A DNA stretch of 64,000 bases, from assembly GCF_017357825.1 (NCBI RefSeq), contig NZ_CP046072.1:62001-126000 (forward strand). Direction: 5' to 3'. Numbering within the stretch: the first letter of the stretch is position 1; every line of letters begins with the position of its first letter. The position numbers and the translations under genes were made by a program. The notes beneath the pieces are model-generated. The model saw nothing but the letters and a program-made list of their open reading frames with translations, was not told the DNA's origin and made no database searches. This DNA is from Sulfurimonas aquatica. Its GTDB lineage: Bacteria; Campylobacterota; Campylobacteria; Campylobacterales; Sulfurimonadaceae. This document shows, piece after piece, positions 1 to 8,822 of this stretch.

Positions 1-477
1 CTTGAAGCATCAGATAACACGACTAAAGCCTTAGAAGAGTTGTCAAAGTCATTAGGTAGTTCACAACAGTTCTCGAATGTAGCGGCTATTGGTAGAATGG
101 CTGACTTAGGAAGTAGTGCTATCTCTTTTGATGATACCCAAGGTGCGAGTACTTTTGAACTTTACTTTCAAGCACCTGCAAGTTCAGGAGAGGTTGAGAT
201 TAGAGACTTTGAAGATAAGTTAGTAGCGACTCTTGAAGTATCTGAGGGAATGAACGGCTTAGAGCAGTTTACATGGAATGGTTTAGACTCAGCAGGCAAT
301 GCAGTTGAGAATGGACTCTATAATGTAACAGCGAAATATCAAGATGCAGACCAAAAAGAACTTACAACAAAGGTTGGAGCATATCCAATAGAGTCAGTAA
401 GATTTGAAGATGGAAAAACACTTGTTAAAGTTGCTTCTAGTTATGTTCCTTTAGAGAATATTGTAGAAGTTTACTAA
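1..477 (+). CDS. flgD: Flagellar hook-capping protein FlgD, C-terminal part
   Basis: The frame is open from base 1, so the gene begins outside the window; a TTG at base 40 is only an internal codon. The visible part has the FlgD layout: a variable stretch, then the Ig-like/Tudor region (for example QAPASSGEVEIRDFEDK and GLEQFTWNGLDSAGN) ending in ENIVEVY. FlgD caps the growing hook and guides assembly of FlgE subunits outside the cell. The next gene begins 14 bases downstream and is of the FlgE family, so an operon is likely. The family call rests on motif recognition and on the adjacent hook genes. Confidence 0.9.
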   Translation, partial: LEASDNTTKALEELSKSLGSSQQFSNVAAIGRMADLGSSAISFDDTQGASTFELYFQAPASSGEVEIRDFEDKLVATLEVSEGMNGLEQFTWNGLDSAGNAVENGLYNVTAKYQDADQKELTTKVGAYPIESVRFEDGKTLVKVASSYVPLENIVEVY

Positions 478-491
478 AAGAGGAGTCGATT

Positions 492-1754
492 ATGATGACT
501 CAAGCATTTTATACAGGACTAAGTGGCCTTAGAAATATGTCCACTGGTATAGATATTGTCTCCGACAACATGTCTAACAACAGTACAGTTGGATACCGTG
601 GTTATGGAGTAGAGTTTTCTAACCTTTTTGAAGAGGCCGTAAATCAGGTTGCAACTTCAAGTAGTGTAGATAGTTCTATCGGTGTTGGAGTTAAAGTAAA
701 CGCAACTCCAATGTTAGAAAAAAATGGAGAACTACTCTTATCAGATAGAAGTACTGACCTTGCAATAGATGGGGATGGCTGGTTTGGTATAGAAGGTGGA
801 GCAGATACCATTTATACAAGAGCAGGTAGTTTTACTTTTGATGCAAATAATGATCTTGTAACAGAAGATGGCTTTCATGTACTTGGAACGATGGCTAATA
901 ATATACAAGACAATACTTTAACAGAAGTTATTAATACTATGTCCCTTGGAAATGTGGCAACACAAGAGGGTCTACGGTTTCCTAAAACACTTTCATACCC
1001 TCCCCAGCCAACATTAAATAGTTCATTTTATGGCAATATAGGTATTTCAGATGAGTTTCCTAGTACTATTAGTGCTACTGTAATTGATGCTCAAAATAAT
1101 AGAAATGAGTTAAAACTTACTTTCACTAAAGCAGTTGATCAAAATCAACTAGGTACAAGATGGGATGTTCAAGCCGTTACTCAAAGGCTAGATGGTTTAG
1201 TCACTTATGATACACAAAATGGTACAGTTGAGTTTGACTCCTCTGGAGCTCTTGTCTCTTCTAGCTTAACCTCAATTGATAATAATGGAACAGCTGTAAA
1301 TATGGACTTAGGTAGTGAGTTTAGTGGTGTAGTATCGAGTAATGTGCCACAAACAACTGGTTCAAGTTCATCTGATGGACTCATAGGCGGCGATTTATTA
1401 GGCTACTCTATAAATATAAACTCTGAAGTTATTGCTACATTCTCTAATGGAGAGCAGAGTAGCGTTGGAAAGATTGCAGTTTATCATTTTCAAAATGACC
1501 AGGGATTAGAGCGAATTAGTGGAAGTAGATTTCAGGAGAGCTCAAACAGTGGAGTTGCACTATTTTCAACTGATGGAAATGGAAACAATATATTGGGTGC
1601 AACAGTACATAACTTTAAACTTGAAAGCTCAAACTATAATAATACAGCAGGCTTAACTGAACTTATTATACTTCAAAGATCGTATGATGCAAACTCTAAA
1701 TCGATAACTACAGCTGATCAAATGATGCAAAAAGCCCTTGACATGGATGCCTAA
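492..1754 (+). CDS. Flagellar hook-basal body protein, FlgE family (shorter paralogue)
   Basis: This 420-residue protein has the rod/hook family signature at both ends. The N-terminus reads TGLSGLRNMSTGIDIVSDN followed by an NNSTVGYRG segment, and the C-terminus has GLTELIILQRSYDANSKSI, the heptad helices that pack in the axial structure. The middle contains a FlgE D1-like region (GDGWFGIEGG). It is much shorter than the hook protein encoded next. Campylobacter also carries two FlgE-like genes, one beside flgD. A GAGGAG ribosome-binding site lies just before the tandem ATG ATG start. The protein is probably exported by the flagellar type III system; whether it forms a distinct hook segment cannot be read from the sequence. 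Confidence 0.85.
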   Translation: MMTQAFYTGLSGLRNMSTGIDIVSDNMSNNSTVGYRGYGVEFSNLFEEAVNQVATSSSVDSSIGVGVKVNATPMLEKNGELLLSDRSTDLAIDGDGWFGIEGGADTIYTRAGSFTFDANNDLVTEDGFHVLGTMANNIQDNTLTEVINTMSLGNVATQEGLRFPKTLSYPPQPTLNSSFYGNIGISDEFPSTISATVIDAQNNRNELKLTFTKAVDQNQLGTRWDVQAVTQRLDGLVTYDTQNGTVEFDSSGALVSSSLTSIDNNGTAVNMDLGSEFSGVVSSNVPQTTGSSSSDGLIGGDLLGYSININSEVIATFSNGEQSSVGKIAVYHFQNDQGLERISGSRFQESSNSGVALFSTDGNGNNILGATVHNFKLESSNYNNTAGLTELIILQRSYDANSKSITTADQMMQKALDMDA

Positions 1755-1770
1755 GTAGGTTTATTAAAAC

Positions 1771-1786
1771 TGGAACACTAAGTGCT
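1771..1786 (+). promoter_or_regulatory. Sigma-54 (RpoN) promoter for the hook gene
   Basis: TGGAACACTAAGTGCT carries the invariant GG and GC dinucleotides separated by exactly 10 bases, as in the sigma-54 consensus TGGCACG-N4-TTGCW. It lies in the 85-base gap before the 699-aa hook gene, and the expected start point is about 40 bases before the ATG. Hook genes of Helicobacter and Campylobacter are known RpoN targets, so position and sequence agree. Confidence 0.75.
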
Positions 1787-1839
1787 ATATATCTTTTACT
1801 AACTCTATCTTTTTTAGATAGACCGATAAAGGATTTAAA

Positions 1840-3939
1840 ATGTTAAAGTCACTTTTTGCCGGTGTATCCGGACTCCAATCACACCAAGTTGCGATGGATG
1901 TTGAATCAAACAATATTGCCAATGTGAATACTACAGGCTATAAATATTCTCGTGCAAACTTTTCAGATTTACTAGCTCAAACCAAATCAATTGCTACAGC
2001 TCCACAAGGTGAACTTGGTGGACGAAATGCAGTTCAAGTTGGACTTGGATCTCAGGTAAGCTCTATGACTAGAATCTACTCTCAAGGATCTGTCCAAAAT
2101 ACTGATAAAAATACCGATGTAGCTATTCAAGGTGATGGTTTCTTTATAGTCTCACCGGATGGTGGTAATACTTATAAGTATACACGTGCAGGAGATTTTA
2201 AATTTGATTCTGGCGGAAATTTTGTTGACAATGGTGGATTTATCGTTCAGGGATGGTCAAGAGACGATGAAACAGGAGTTGTAGATACAAGTGCTCCAAT
2301 TTCAAATATAAACATACCACCAGGACTAACAACACCTGCAAATCCAACTGAAGATCTCGTACTAAAAGCAAACCTAAACTCTGGACCTGTTGTTGAGAGT
2401 TTTGCTCCAGCTTATGAGGTTGCAACTACTTCAACGGGTGATGCTGTAGATACCAATGGACGAGTAATATCTTCAGGGGATATGGGTGTTATGTATAACG
2501 AGAGTGGAGAAGCTCTCTCTTTGCAAGACTCACAGGGAGTTTGGGCTTCTTTTAAAGCAGCAACTCTTCCTCAAGGTGCAGCAGTAGCAGCCGGTGCAGT
2601 AGCACTAGATACGACATTTACTCTTGATGATGGAAGTACAGTAAATGTTACTTCAGCTGCAGGACCAGCAACAAATACAGCTCTAAACAATGCGAATGCT
2701 TTCATGGCAGCCATAAATGCAAAGAGTGCAGTAACAGGTGTGGTTGCATCTGTATCTACTTTAGGTGAATTAACACTTAGAAATGAAAACTCTAATGTAA
2801 CAGCAGCACATAATATTAACTTTACTGACAATACAGGGACATCAGGAATAGCTTCAGGAAGTAGTGTCACTGCGTATCAGTATCAGTATAGTCCAACATC
2901 TGCAGTTTATACAGAAAATGCTAATAAAACATTTACAACAATCGCTGATCTTAGAGCTGCACTTCAAGCACAAGCAAGAGCTGATGGTGGTGCTGCAAAT
3001 GGCATCGAGGTAATCGTAAATGAGCAAGGAAAACTTGAAATAAGTAATACTGGGACAAATGCGACAGATGATTATGATGTTAACTTCAGAGTAACTGCTA
3101 TTAGTACAGCTGCAATTACAGAAAACACTAGATTTACTAGCAACATGTTAGCTTTAAATACTGTTATTCCAGCAGGAAGTGCAGGTAAAGCATATTCTCA
3201 AGCTTTTAACACGGCAACGCATTCTGCAAGTATTGATGTATTTGATTCTTTAGGCTCAAAGCATACAGTTAGAATGGAGTTTAGAAAAACTTCTGTTGAT
3301 AGTGCGACAGGTAGTACATGGGATATGGTGGTAAGTGTGCCAGCTCCAGCTCAGATTGATACTATCGCTCCTTTAGACGAAAAAACGGGAAGTGTAAAGT
3401 TTAATAGTGATGGCTCACTTGCTACTTTTAACCCACCAAATATCTCTTTTACAGGAAATAATGGTTCGTCTCCAGATCAGCAGATTAATTTACGATTTGG
3501 TACTACTAATGCTTTTGATGGAATGACTAGTTTTGATTCACCATCAGCTACATCTGGAATTTCTCAGGATGGTTTTACTGGTGGAGATATCGTTGGTATC
3601 AGAATTGATCAAAGTGGCGCTCTTATTGGTTCATTCTCAAACGGTAGATCTTTTGCGCTCGCTCAAATTGGTATGGCTAAGTTTACAAATAACGAAGGTC
3701 TCGCTACCGAGGGTGGAAACGTATATGCGCAAACGGCCAACTCGGGAGATCCTATCATCGGTACAGCGGCAACGGCGGGACGTGGGTTTATCCAATCTTC
3801 CGCACTTGAAGCTTCCAACGTGGATCTTTCAACCGCTCTAACGCAGCTAATAATCATTCAACGTGGTTATCAAGCTAATGGTAAAACGATTACTACGTCC
3901 GACCAATTACTTCAAACTCTAATTGGACTGAAAAACTAG
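1840..3939 (+). CDS. flgE: Flagellar hook protein FlgE
   Basis: This 699-residue protein is close to the length of epsilonproteobacterial hook proteins, which carry large variable surface domains. The N-terminus is MLKSLFAGVSGLQSHQVAM with SNNIANVNTTGYK. The D1 region contains AIQGDGFFIVSPDGG, and the C-terminus has LTQLIIIQRGYQANGKTIT. It polymerises into the hook outside the cell after type III export. AAAGGA precedes the ATG, and the sigma-54 site upstream fits class II flagellar control. The last ~250 bases look more GC-rich than the Ala/Thr-rich middle (runs such as acggcggcaacggcg), which could reflect recombination between conserved ends and a variable centre; this was judged by eye. 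Confidence 0.93.
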   Translation: MLKSLFAGVSGLQSHQVAMDVESNNIANVNTTGYKYSRANFSDLLAQTKSIATAPQGELGGRNAVQVGLGSQVSSMTRIYSQGSVQNTDKNTDVAIQGDGFFIVSPDGGNTYKYTRAGDFKFDSGGNFVDNGGFIVQGWSRDDETGVVDTSAPISNINIPPGLTTPANPTEDLVLKANLNSGPVVESFAPAYEVATTSTGDAVDTNGRVISSGDMGVMYNESGEALSLQDSQGVWASFKAATLPQGAAVAAGAVALDTTFTLDDGSTVNVTSAAGPATNTALNNANAFMAAINAKSAVTGVVASVSTLGELTLRNENSNVTAAHNINFTDNTGTSGIASGSSVTAYQYQYSPTSAVYTENANKTFTTIADLRAALQAQARADGGAANGIEVIVNEQGKLEISNTGTNATDDYDVNFRVTAISTAAITENTRFTSNMLALNTVIPAGSAGKAYSQAFNTATHSASIDVFDSLGSKHTVRMEFRKTSVDSATGSTWDMVVSVPAPAQIDTIAPLDEKTGSVKFNSDGSLATFNPPNISFTGNNGSSPDQQINLRFGTTNAFDGMTSFDSPSATSGISQDGFTGGDIVGIRIDQSGALIGSFSNGRSFALAQIGMAKFTNNEGLATEGGNVYAQTANSGDPIIGTAATAGRGFIQSSALEASNVDLSTALTQLIIIQRGYQANGKTITTSDQLLQTLIGLKN

Positions 3940-3955
3940 TTTAATCCTAATTTGA

Positions 3956-3961
3956 TATAAT
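3956..3961 (+). promoter_or_regulatory. Candidate -10 box for purT
   Basis: A perfect TATAAT lies about 90 bases before purT and just after the flgE stop. Campylobacterota promoters often keep only a strong -10 box, and no clear -35 is visible. It suggests that purT is transcribed separately from the flagellar genes. Confidence 0.45.
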
Positions 3962-3994
3962 TTCTTCTTTAGTCGCCTCATGCAGCGCAAGCGA

Positions 3995-4018
3995 GTAAAA
4001 GGGATACATTCCTTTTAC
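3995..4018 (+). other. Hairpin in the purT leader
   Basis: GTAAAAGG and CCTTTTAC form a perfect 8-bp stem around an 8-base loop, between the candidate -10 box and the purT ATG. No T-run follows, so it is not a classic intrinsic terminator. It may be an attenuator, an mRNA-stability element or an end for readthrough from flgE. No known riboswitch consensus was recognised here. Confidence 0.4.
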
Positions 4019-4049
4019 GGACTATTAAATAAAAGAAGGAATTATACTC

Positions 4050-5216
4050 ATGCAATTCTCCGCTCCCCTCAAATCAAACTCAAAAAAAGTAATGTTGCTA
4101 GGTTCTGGCGAACTTGGAAAAGAAGTAGCTATCGAAGCTCAGCGTTTAGGCCTTGAAGTTATCGCAGTTGATAGATACCAAAACGCGCCTGCGCATCATG
4201 TGGCACACCGCTCTTACGTTGTAAATATGCAAGACAAAGACGCTCTTTTAGAGATAATCTACCGTGAAAAACCTGATTATATACTTCCAGAAATAGAGGC
4301 AATAAGTATCGACGCTCTTTTTGCAGCTGAAGATAAGGGTTACAACGTAATTCCAAACGCAAATGCGGTAAGTAAAACTATGAACCGTAAAAACATACGT
4401 ACGTTTGCGGCGGAAGTTCTAGGTCTTAAAACTGGTCCTTATGAGTTTGTTACTACTGAAGAGGAGCTTGAAAAAGCATCTGCTAGAATGGAATACCCTT
4501 GTGTTATAAAACCCGTTATGAGCTCATCTGGACATGGTCAGAGTATCTGTAAGAGCGCTGACGCAGTTGGAGAGTCATGGGAGATTGCAAAAGAGGCGCG
4601 TGGAGACGCAAGTGAGCTTATCGTTGAAGCCTTTATAGACTTTGATTATGAGATAACTTTACTTACTGCTCGCAATGGCAGTGAGACAGTATTTTGTGAG
4701 CCTATAGGACACGAACAACGCGATGGCGACTATGTCTTTTCATGGCAACCGATGCAGATGAGTGAAGAGGCTAAGAAAAAAGCTCAAGATATGGCTAAGA
4801 CTATAACTGATGGGTTAGGTGGCCGTGGAATTTTTGGCGTAGAGATGTTTGTAAAGGGTGACGAGGTTTACTTTTCAGAAGTCTCTCCTCGTCCACACGA
4901 TACAGGCATGGTTACACTTATTACACAATCTCAAAGCGAGTTCGCTCTTCATCTTCGCGCTGTTCTTGGACTGCCTCTTGGGTTTACTTTTTATGGCGGT
5001 GGCGCTTCCGCTGCGTATAAAACGCAGATGAAACATAGTAACGCCCCGGTTATCAAGGTTGATGACTCACTCTTTTGTGAGAACTCGTTTATAAGAGTCT
5101 TCTCTAAACCAGAAGCGCATGCAGGTCGCCGTTTGGCAGTTGCTCTTGTTTATGATGAAGTTGAAGCTGCTCTAGAGAAGGCTCGTGAACTTATCGAAAA
5201 AATCGAGGATAATTAA
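4050..5216 (+). CDS. purT: Formate-dependent phosphoribosylglycinamide formyltransferase PurT
   Basis: PurT makes formyl-GAR from GAR, formate and ATP in purine synthesis, replacing the folate-dependent PurN step. The 388-residue length is normal. The N-terminal pre-ATP-grasp domain begins [21 protein letters not shown]. The ATP-grasp core follows ([15 protein letters not shown], then [29 protein letters not shown] in two blocks), and the C-terminal lid ends near [10 protein letters not shown]. The start has AAGAAGGA upstream. The stop lies one base before the ATG of the next gene, so the pair is co-transcribed. The assignment is confident because the ATP-grasp and SPRPHDTG motifs are specific to PurT/PurK-like enzymes and the pre-grasp region fits PurT. 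Confidence 0.95.
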   Translation: MQFSAPLKSNSKKVMLLGSGELGKEVAIEAQRLGLEVIAVDRYQNAPAHHVAHRSYVVNMQDKDALLEIIYREKPDYILPEIEAISIDALFAAEDKGYNVIPNANAVSKTMNRKNIRTFAAEVLGLKTGPYEFVTTEEELEKASARMEYPCVIKPVMSSSGHGQSICKSADAVGESWEIAKEARGDASELIVEAFIDFDYEITLLTARNGSETVFCEPIGHEQRDGDYVFSWQPMQMSEEAKKKAQDMAKTITDGLGGRGIFGVEMFVKGDEVYFSEVSPRPHDTGMVTLITQSQSEFALHLRAVLGLPLGFTFYGGGASAAYKTQMKHSNAPVIKVDDSLFCENSFIRVFSKPEAHAGRRLAVALVYDEVEAALEKARELIEKIEDN

Positions 5217-5217
5217 G

Positions 5218-6141
5218 ATGCAAATAACTCTTTTAGATACTCTTACGTTTGGAAGCACTGACTTAAAAGGCTTTAATGATTTAGGCAACGTCACGTCGTA
5301 TGAGACTACTTCATCTGATTTAACGCAAGAGAGAATAACAAACGCTGAGGTTGTAGTTACTAACAAAGTTCTCATTACAAAAGAGCATATGCAAAAAACC
5401 CCATCGCTTAAGCTAATCTGCGTTGCGGCGACTGGGATGAATAACGTAGACCTTGAAGCCGCTAAAGAGTTAAATATAGAGGTTAAAAACGTAGCAGGAT
5501 ACTCGACTGATTCAGTAATCCAGCATACGTTTTCTATGCTCTTTTATCTTTTGGGTCACTCAAGATATTATGATGAAGTTGTAAAAGACGGTACGTACTC
5601 TAGAAGTCCCATCTTTACAGACGTGTCTCAACCTTTCTTTGAAGTGAAAGGTAAAAAATGGGGTATCATCGGTTTAGGCGAAATAGGCCGTGGCGTGGCA
5701 AATATAGCTAAAGCGTTTGGCGCTGAAGTTTTTTACTACTCTACAAGCGGAGTAAATCGTACTGAGGATTTTCAAAGAACAAATCTTGACGAGTTGCTAA
5801 AAACCTGTGACATCATCTCTATTCACGCTCCATTAAATGACAAAACTAATAACCTTTTAGATTATGAACAGTTGTTAACTTGTAAAGATGGAGCTACAGT
5901 TTTAAACCTAGGGCGCGGTGGTATCATCAATGAAGAGGCAATTGCTAAGATTATAGATGAGAAAAATATCTTCTTTGGCTTGGATGTTTTAACGAAAGAG
6001 CCTATGAGAGAAAATCATCCACTACTAAGCGTTAAAAATAGAGATAGCCTCTACATAACGCCACATATAGCTTGGACTTCAGTTGAGGCTAGAGATAAAC
6101 TTATAGCTAGCGTTATAGAAAATATAAAGAGCTCTTTTTAA
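5218..6141 (+). CDS. D-2-hydroxyacid dehydrogenase (glycerate dehydrogenase/hydroxypyruvate reductase type)
   Basis: NAD(P)-dependent oxidoreductase of about 307 residues in the D-isomer-specific 2-hydroxyacid dehydrogenase family. The Rossmann nucleotide site is GIIGLGEIGRGVANIA. The catalytic residues are visible: Arg in LNLGRGGIINEEA, Glu in VLTKEPM and His in PHIAWTSVEA. The ATG at 5218 was chosen because GAGG lies 9 bases before it; an in-frame ATG at 5185 would overlap purT and has no ribosome site. The sequence resembles HprA-type hydroxypyruvate reductases, which would connect it to glycine/serine and one-carbon metabolism beside PurT, but the substrate is an inference. Confidence 0.85.
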   Translation: MQITLLDTLTFGSTDLKGFNDLGNVTSYETTSSDLTQERITNAEVVVTNKVLITKEHMQKTPSLKLICVAATGMNNVDLEAAKELNIEVKNVAGYSTDSVIQHTFSMLFYLLGHSRYYDEVVKDGTYSRSPIFTDVSQPFFEVKGKKWGIIGLGEIGRGVANIAKAFGAEVFYYSTSGVNRTEDFQRTNLDELLKTCDIISIHAPLNDKTNNLLDYEQLLTCKDGATVLNLGRGGIINEEAIAKIIDEKNIFFGLDVLTKEPMRENHPLLSVKNRDSLYITPHIAWTSVEARDKLIASVIENIKSSF

Positions 6142-6147
6142 GAGCTA

Positions 6148-6552
6148 ATGCTAGAACTTACTCTTTTTGTAACTGCGTTTCTAGCAGCTACAATCCTCCC
6201 TTTTTCCTCTGAAGCCGCTTTTTTAGTAGCACTCTCAAACGATATGCCGACTCTTAATGCCATACTTAGTGCTTCATCCGGAAATATCTTAGCGATTATC
6301 TTTAACTACTATCTAGGCTACTTTTTATATGAAAAGACAAAAACAAAACTCCTAAAATCTAAGATTGGAAATCGCTCTTATGCTCTAGGGCATAAGTATG
6401 GGTACTTTGCGCTACTTCTATCTTGGTTACCGATAGTGGGCGATCCACTCACTCTAGTAGCAGGTCTTGTTAGACTGAAGTTTGTTTGGTTTGTTATTAT
6501 AGCCGGAGTGTTAAGAGTCGCTAGATACTATTTTTTAACTCTTATGATATAA
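6148..6552 (+). CDS. DedA/YqaA-like small membrane protein (VTT domain)
   Basis: A 134-residue hydrophobic protein with about four membrane segments and the features of the SNARE-associated/VTT family in its YqaA branch: PFSSEAAFLVAL near the start, an NYYLGYFLYEK segment and the re-entrant motif LLSWLPIVGDPLTLVAGL. VTT proteins act in lipid or anion transport across the inner membrane; the exact role of YqaA-type members is unknown. It begins seven bases after the preceding stop. A small inverted repeat (AGCTCTT and AAGAGCT, 6130-6146) overlaps that stop codon and could affect coupling. Confidence 0.8.
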   Translation: MLELTLFVTAFLAATILPFSSEAAFLVALSNDMPTLNAILSASSGNILAIIFNYYLGYFLYEKTKTKLLKSKIGNRSYALGHKYGYFALLLSWLPIVGDPLTLVAGLVRLKFVWFVIIAGVLRVARYYFLTLMI

Positions 6553-6553
6553 T
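6548..6553 (+). promoter_or_regulatory. Candidate -10 box before the flavoprotein gene
   Basis: TATAAT overlaps the stop codon of the DedA-like gene and lies 34 bases before the next ATG. No convincing -35 is visible, so confidence is modest. Confidence 0.35.
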
Positions 6554-6586
6554 CCAAATAGAAAAATTAACAATACTGAGTAAAGA

Positions 6587-8104
6587 ATGAATTATAAAAG
6601 TGATGTATTAATTATTGGAGCTGGTGGGGCTGGTTTAACTGCGGCTCTGCATGCTAAAGAGAGTGGAGCAAGTGTAAGAGTTCTCACTAAAGAGTATCCA
6701 ACGAGAAGTCAAACCTGTATGGCACAAGGTGGTATGAACGCAGCACTAGCAAATGTAAGTGAGGATAGTGTTGAAGCCCATATTGCTAACACACTTAAAT
6801 CTGCTCATGGCGAGGCTGATGAAGAGGCAGTTAGGTTTATGTGTAGTGAAGCTATAAACGCAGTGGAGTGGTTAGACTCTATAGGCGTATGTTTCTCCCG
6901 CACGGCTGATTCAAAGATAGCGCAAAGAACACTCGGTGGTGCTTCTGCACCAAGAGCCTGTTATGCACAAGACTATACGGGTCTTAAGATACTTCATACT
7001 ATCTATGACAGATGTCTCTCCCAAGATATTGAGATACTCAATGAGAAGTATCTGCTTGATATTTTAAAAGATGAGAGTGGAGTAGTAAAGGGCGCTAAAG
7101 TTCTAGATATTAGAAGTGGTGATATAGAGATATATGAAGCAAGCGCCGTTATCCTCGCGAGTGGTGGATATAGCCGAATATATGATAAAAACTCGACTAA
7201 CTCCACTGCTTCAACAGGTGATGGCATAGCCGCTGCAAGTCGCGCTGGAGCAAAACTTATAGATATGGAGTTTGTACAGTTTCATCCTACAGCTCTGAAA
7301 AACTCATCTATACTTATAAGTGAGAGCGCTCGTGGCGAAGGTGGGTATCTACTTAACTCAAAGGGAAAGCGTTTTACTAACGAGTTAGCGCCTCGAGACG
7401 TAGTGAGTCGCGCTATAAATGACGAGATTAACAAGGGTGAAGAGATATTTTTAGATATTCGGCACCTTGGAGAAGAACTTATAAACGAAGGACTTCCTCA
7501 AGAGAGAAAACTAGCAAAACTCTATGAAAACGTAGACCCGGTACATGAACTTATTCCCGTGCGTCCAGTTGCTCATTATACTATGGGCGGCATTGAAGTA
7601 GATAACAAGTCTAAAACATCTTTAGATGGTCTTTACGCTTGTGGAGAGTGTGCCAACCATAGAGTTCACGGCGCAAATCGTCTCGGTGGAAACTCACTCT
7701 TAGAGATAGTGGTTTTTGGAAAAGAAGCGGGACTAAATGCCGCAAAATACGCACTTGAAACAAAAAATGCACAGAGTGAGTTAGTTTTAGAAGACGGTTT
7801 TTTTGAAGAGATAAAAGAGTGTAAAAATGAGATAGACTTTTATGCTAAACGCGAGCATGTAGGAAATATGTTTTATAAAGACGTTGGCATAGTAAGAACG
7901 CAAGAGCAGTTAAAATCGGCCTTGTTAGAAGTCAAAGAGTTGCAAGCAAGTCTAAATCTGATGGGAGTGAGTGATAAGTCCAAAGTTTATAACACAAACC
8001 TTGTTGAGTTTATAGAGTTTAAAAACATGTTGGAAGTTTGTGAGCAGGTTGTGAGTAGCGCAATTAAACGCGAGGTGAGCTGTGGTGCTCACTACATAGT
8101 ATAG
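6587..8104 (+). CDS. Succinate dehydrogenase/fumarate reductase-type flavoprotein subunit
   Basis: FAD-dependent catalytic subunit interconverting succinate and fumarate. At 505 residues it is shorter than typical FrdA/SdhA (570-660). The Rossmann motif is VLIIGAGGAGLTAALHA. Active-site segments are present: QFHPTAL, SARGEGGYLLN, APRDVVSRAI, PVAHYTMGGIEVD and NRLGGNSLLEIVVFG. The residue that normally binds FAD covalently (His in an RSHT-type motif) is Gln42 here (TRSQTCMAQGG), so the flavin is probably held non-covalently. No Tat signal is present, so the enzyme is cytoplasmic. The iron-sulfur partner follows after 13 bases, but no membrane anchor gene is nearby. L-aspartate oxidase was considered; the adjacent FrdB/SdhB argues against it. 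Confidence 0.85.
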   Translation: MNYKSDVLIIGAGGAGLTAALHAKESGASVRVLTKEYPTRSQTCMAQGGMNAALANVSEDSVEAHIANTLKSAHGEADEEAVRFMCSEAINAVEWLDSIGVCFSRTADSKIAQRTLGGASAPRACYAQDYTGLKILHTIYDRCLSQDIEILNEKYLLDILKDESGVVKGAKVLDIRSGDIEIYEASAVILASGGYSRIYDKNSTNSTASTGDGIAAASRAGAKLIDMEFVQFHPTALKNSSILISESARGEGGYLLNSKGKRFTNELAPRDVVSRAINDEINKGEEIFLDIRHLGEELINEGLPQERKLAKLYENVDPVHELIPVRPVAHYTMGGIEVDNKSKTSLDGLYACGECANHRVHGANRLGGNSLLEIVVFGKEAGLNAAKYALETKNAQSELVLEDGFFEEIKECKNEIDFYAKREHVGNMFYKDVGIVRTQEQLKSALLEVKELQASLNLMGVSDKSKVYNTNLVEFIEFKNMLEVCEQVVSSAIKREVSCGAHYIV

Positions 8105-8117
8105 AGTTGGGAATAAG

Positions 8118-8822
8118 ATGAAGATAAGTATAAAAAGAGAAGATAATATTATAAAATATGAGCTTGATTTAAAAGATATCACACTCTTAGAAGCACTCAA
8201 TTATATAAAAAGCAATCTAGATAATACTCTGGCGTTTAGCAGCGGCTGTAGAAGTAGCGTATGTGGCTCTTGCTCTATGCGCGTAAATGAGAGAGAAGAG
8301 CTTGCGTGTAACTATAAAGTTCAGGATGGCGATAGTATTGAGCCTCTTAAAAATATGAGTGTTATTAGAGATTTAGTTGTTGATATGGATAGCGCTTATA
8401 AGACAAACTTCAAAGCAAAGGCATGGCTCAATAAGCTCACCCAGGGAGTAAGCCTAAACCATGATGACGAAAAACGAAATGAAGTTCAGAGTGATTGCAT
8501 ACTCTGTAGCGCATGCTATTCCGCTTGTCCTGTATATGCTGTAAATGGAGAGTTCCTAGGGCCATTTGCCCTCACTCGCGTTTGGAAATACGTAAGTGAT
8601 AAACGCGAGAGTGATGAGAAGAGTAAAATAGACAATGTTCAGAGTAATGGTGTTTGGGATTGTACTCTGTGTAACGAGTGTACTCTAGTCTGTCCTCAAG
8701 ATATCTCAAGTAAAGCGGACATAGAAAAACTACGCGCAAAATCAGCGGGATATGGTTACATGGACCCTAGTTTTGGTAGCTTTGGTGGCGGATTTGGCTT
8801 TGATGGAAGCCCAAGTTTTTAG
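8118..8822 (+). CDS. Succinate dehydrogenase/fumarate reductase-type iron-sulfur subunit
   Basis: A 234-residue electron-transfer subunit. The N-terminal plant-type ferredoxin domain has the [2Fe-2S] ligands in CRSSVCGSCS plus a later Cys (ELAC). The C-terminal domain has two ferredoxin-like motifs, CILCSACYSACP and CTLCNECTLVCP, for the [3Fe-4S]/[4Fe-4S] centres. The protein ends in an unusual Gly/Phe-rich tail (GSFGGGFGFDG). It forms a pair with the upstream flavoprotein. The electron acceptor or anchor must be encoded elsewhere, or the complex is soluble. Its last four bases overlap the end of a convergent small lipoprotein gene. Confidence 0.9.
   Translation: MKISIKREDNIIKYELDLKDITLLEALNYIKSNLDNTLAFSSGCRSSVCGSCSMRVNEREELACNYKVQDGDSIEPLKNMSVIRDLVVDMDSAYKTNFKAKAWLNKLTQGVSLNHDDEKRNEVQSDCILCSACYSACPVYAVNGEFLGPFALTRVWKYVSDKRESDEKSKIDNVQSNGVWDCTLCNECTLVCPQDISSKADIEKLRAKSAGYGYMDPSFGSFGGGFGFDGSPSF

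Noticed and set aside
2571-2870. 99-aa minus-strand frame within flgE
   Set aside because: Antisense shadow of the Ala/Thr-rich hook domain; no ribosome site and no independent support.
3940-4049. Purine riboswitch in front of purT
   Set aside because: The region has one 8-bp hairpin but no three-way junction or conserved purine aptamer words.
6130-6146. AGCTCTT-TTT-AAGAGCT hairpin as a terminator
   Set aside because: The next gene begins two bases after it and the run of genes appears continuous; the stem is AT-rich and short.
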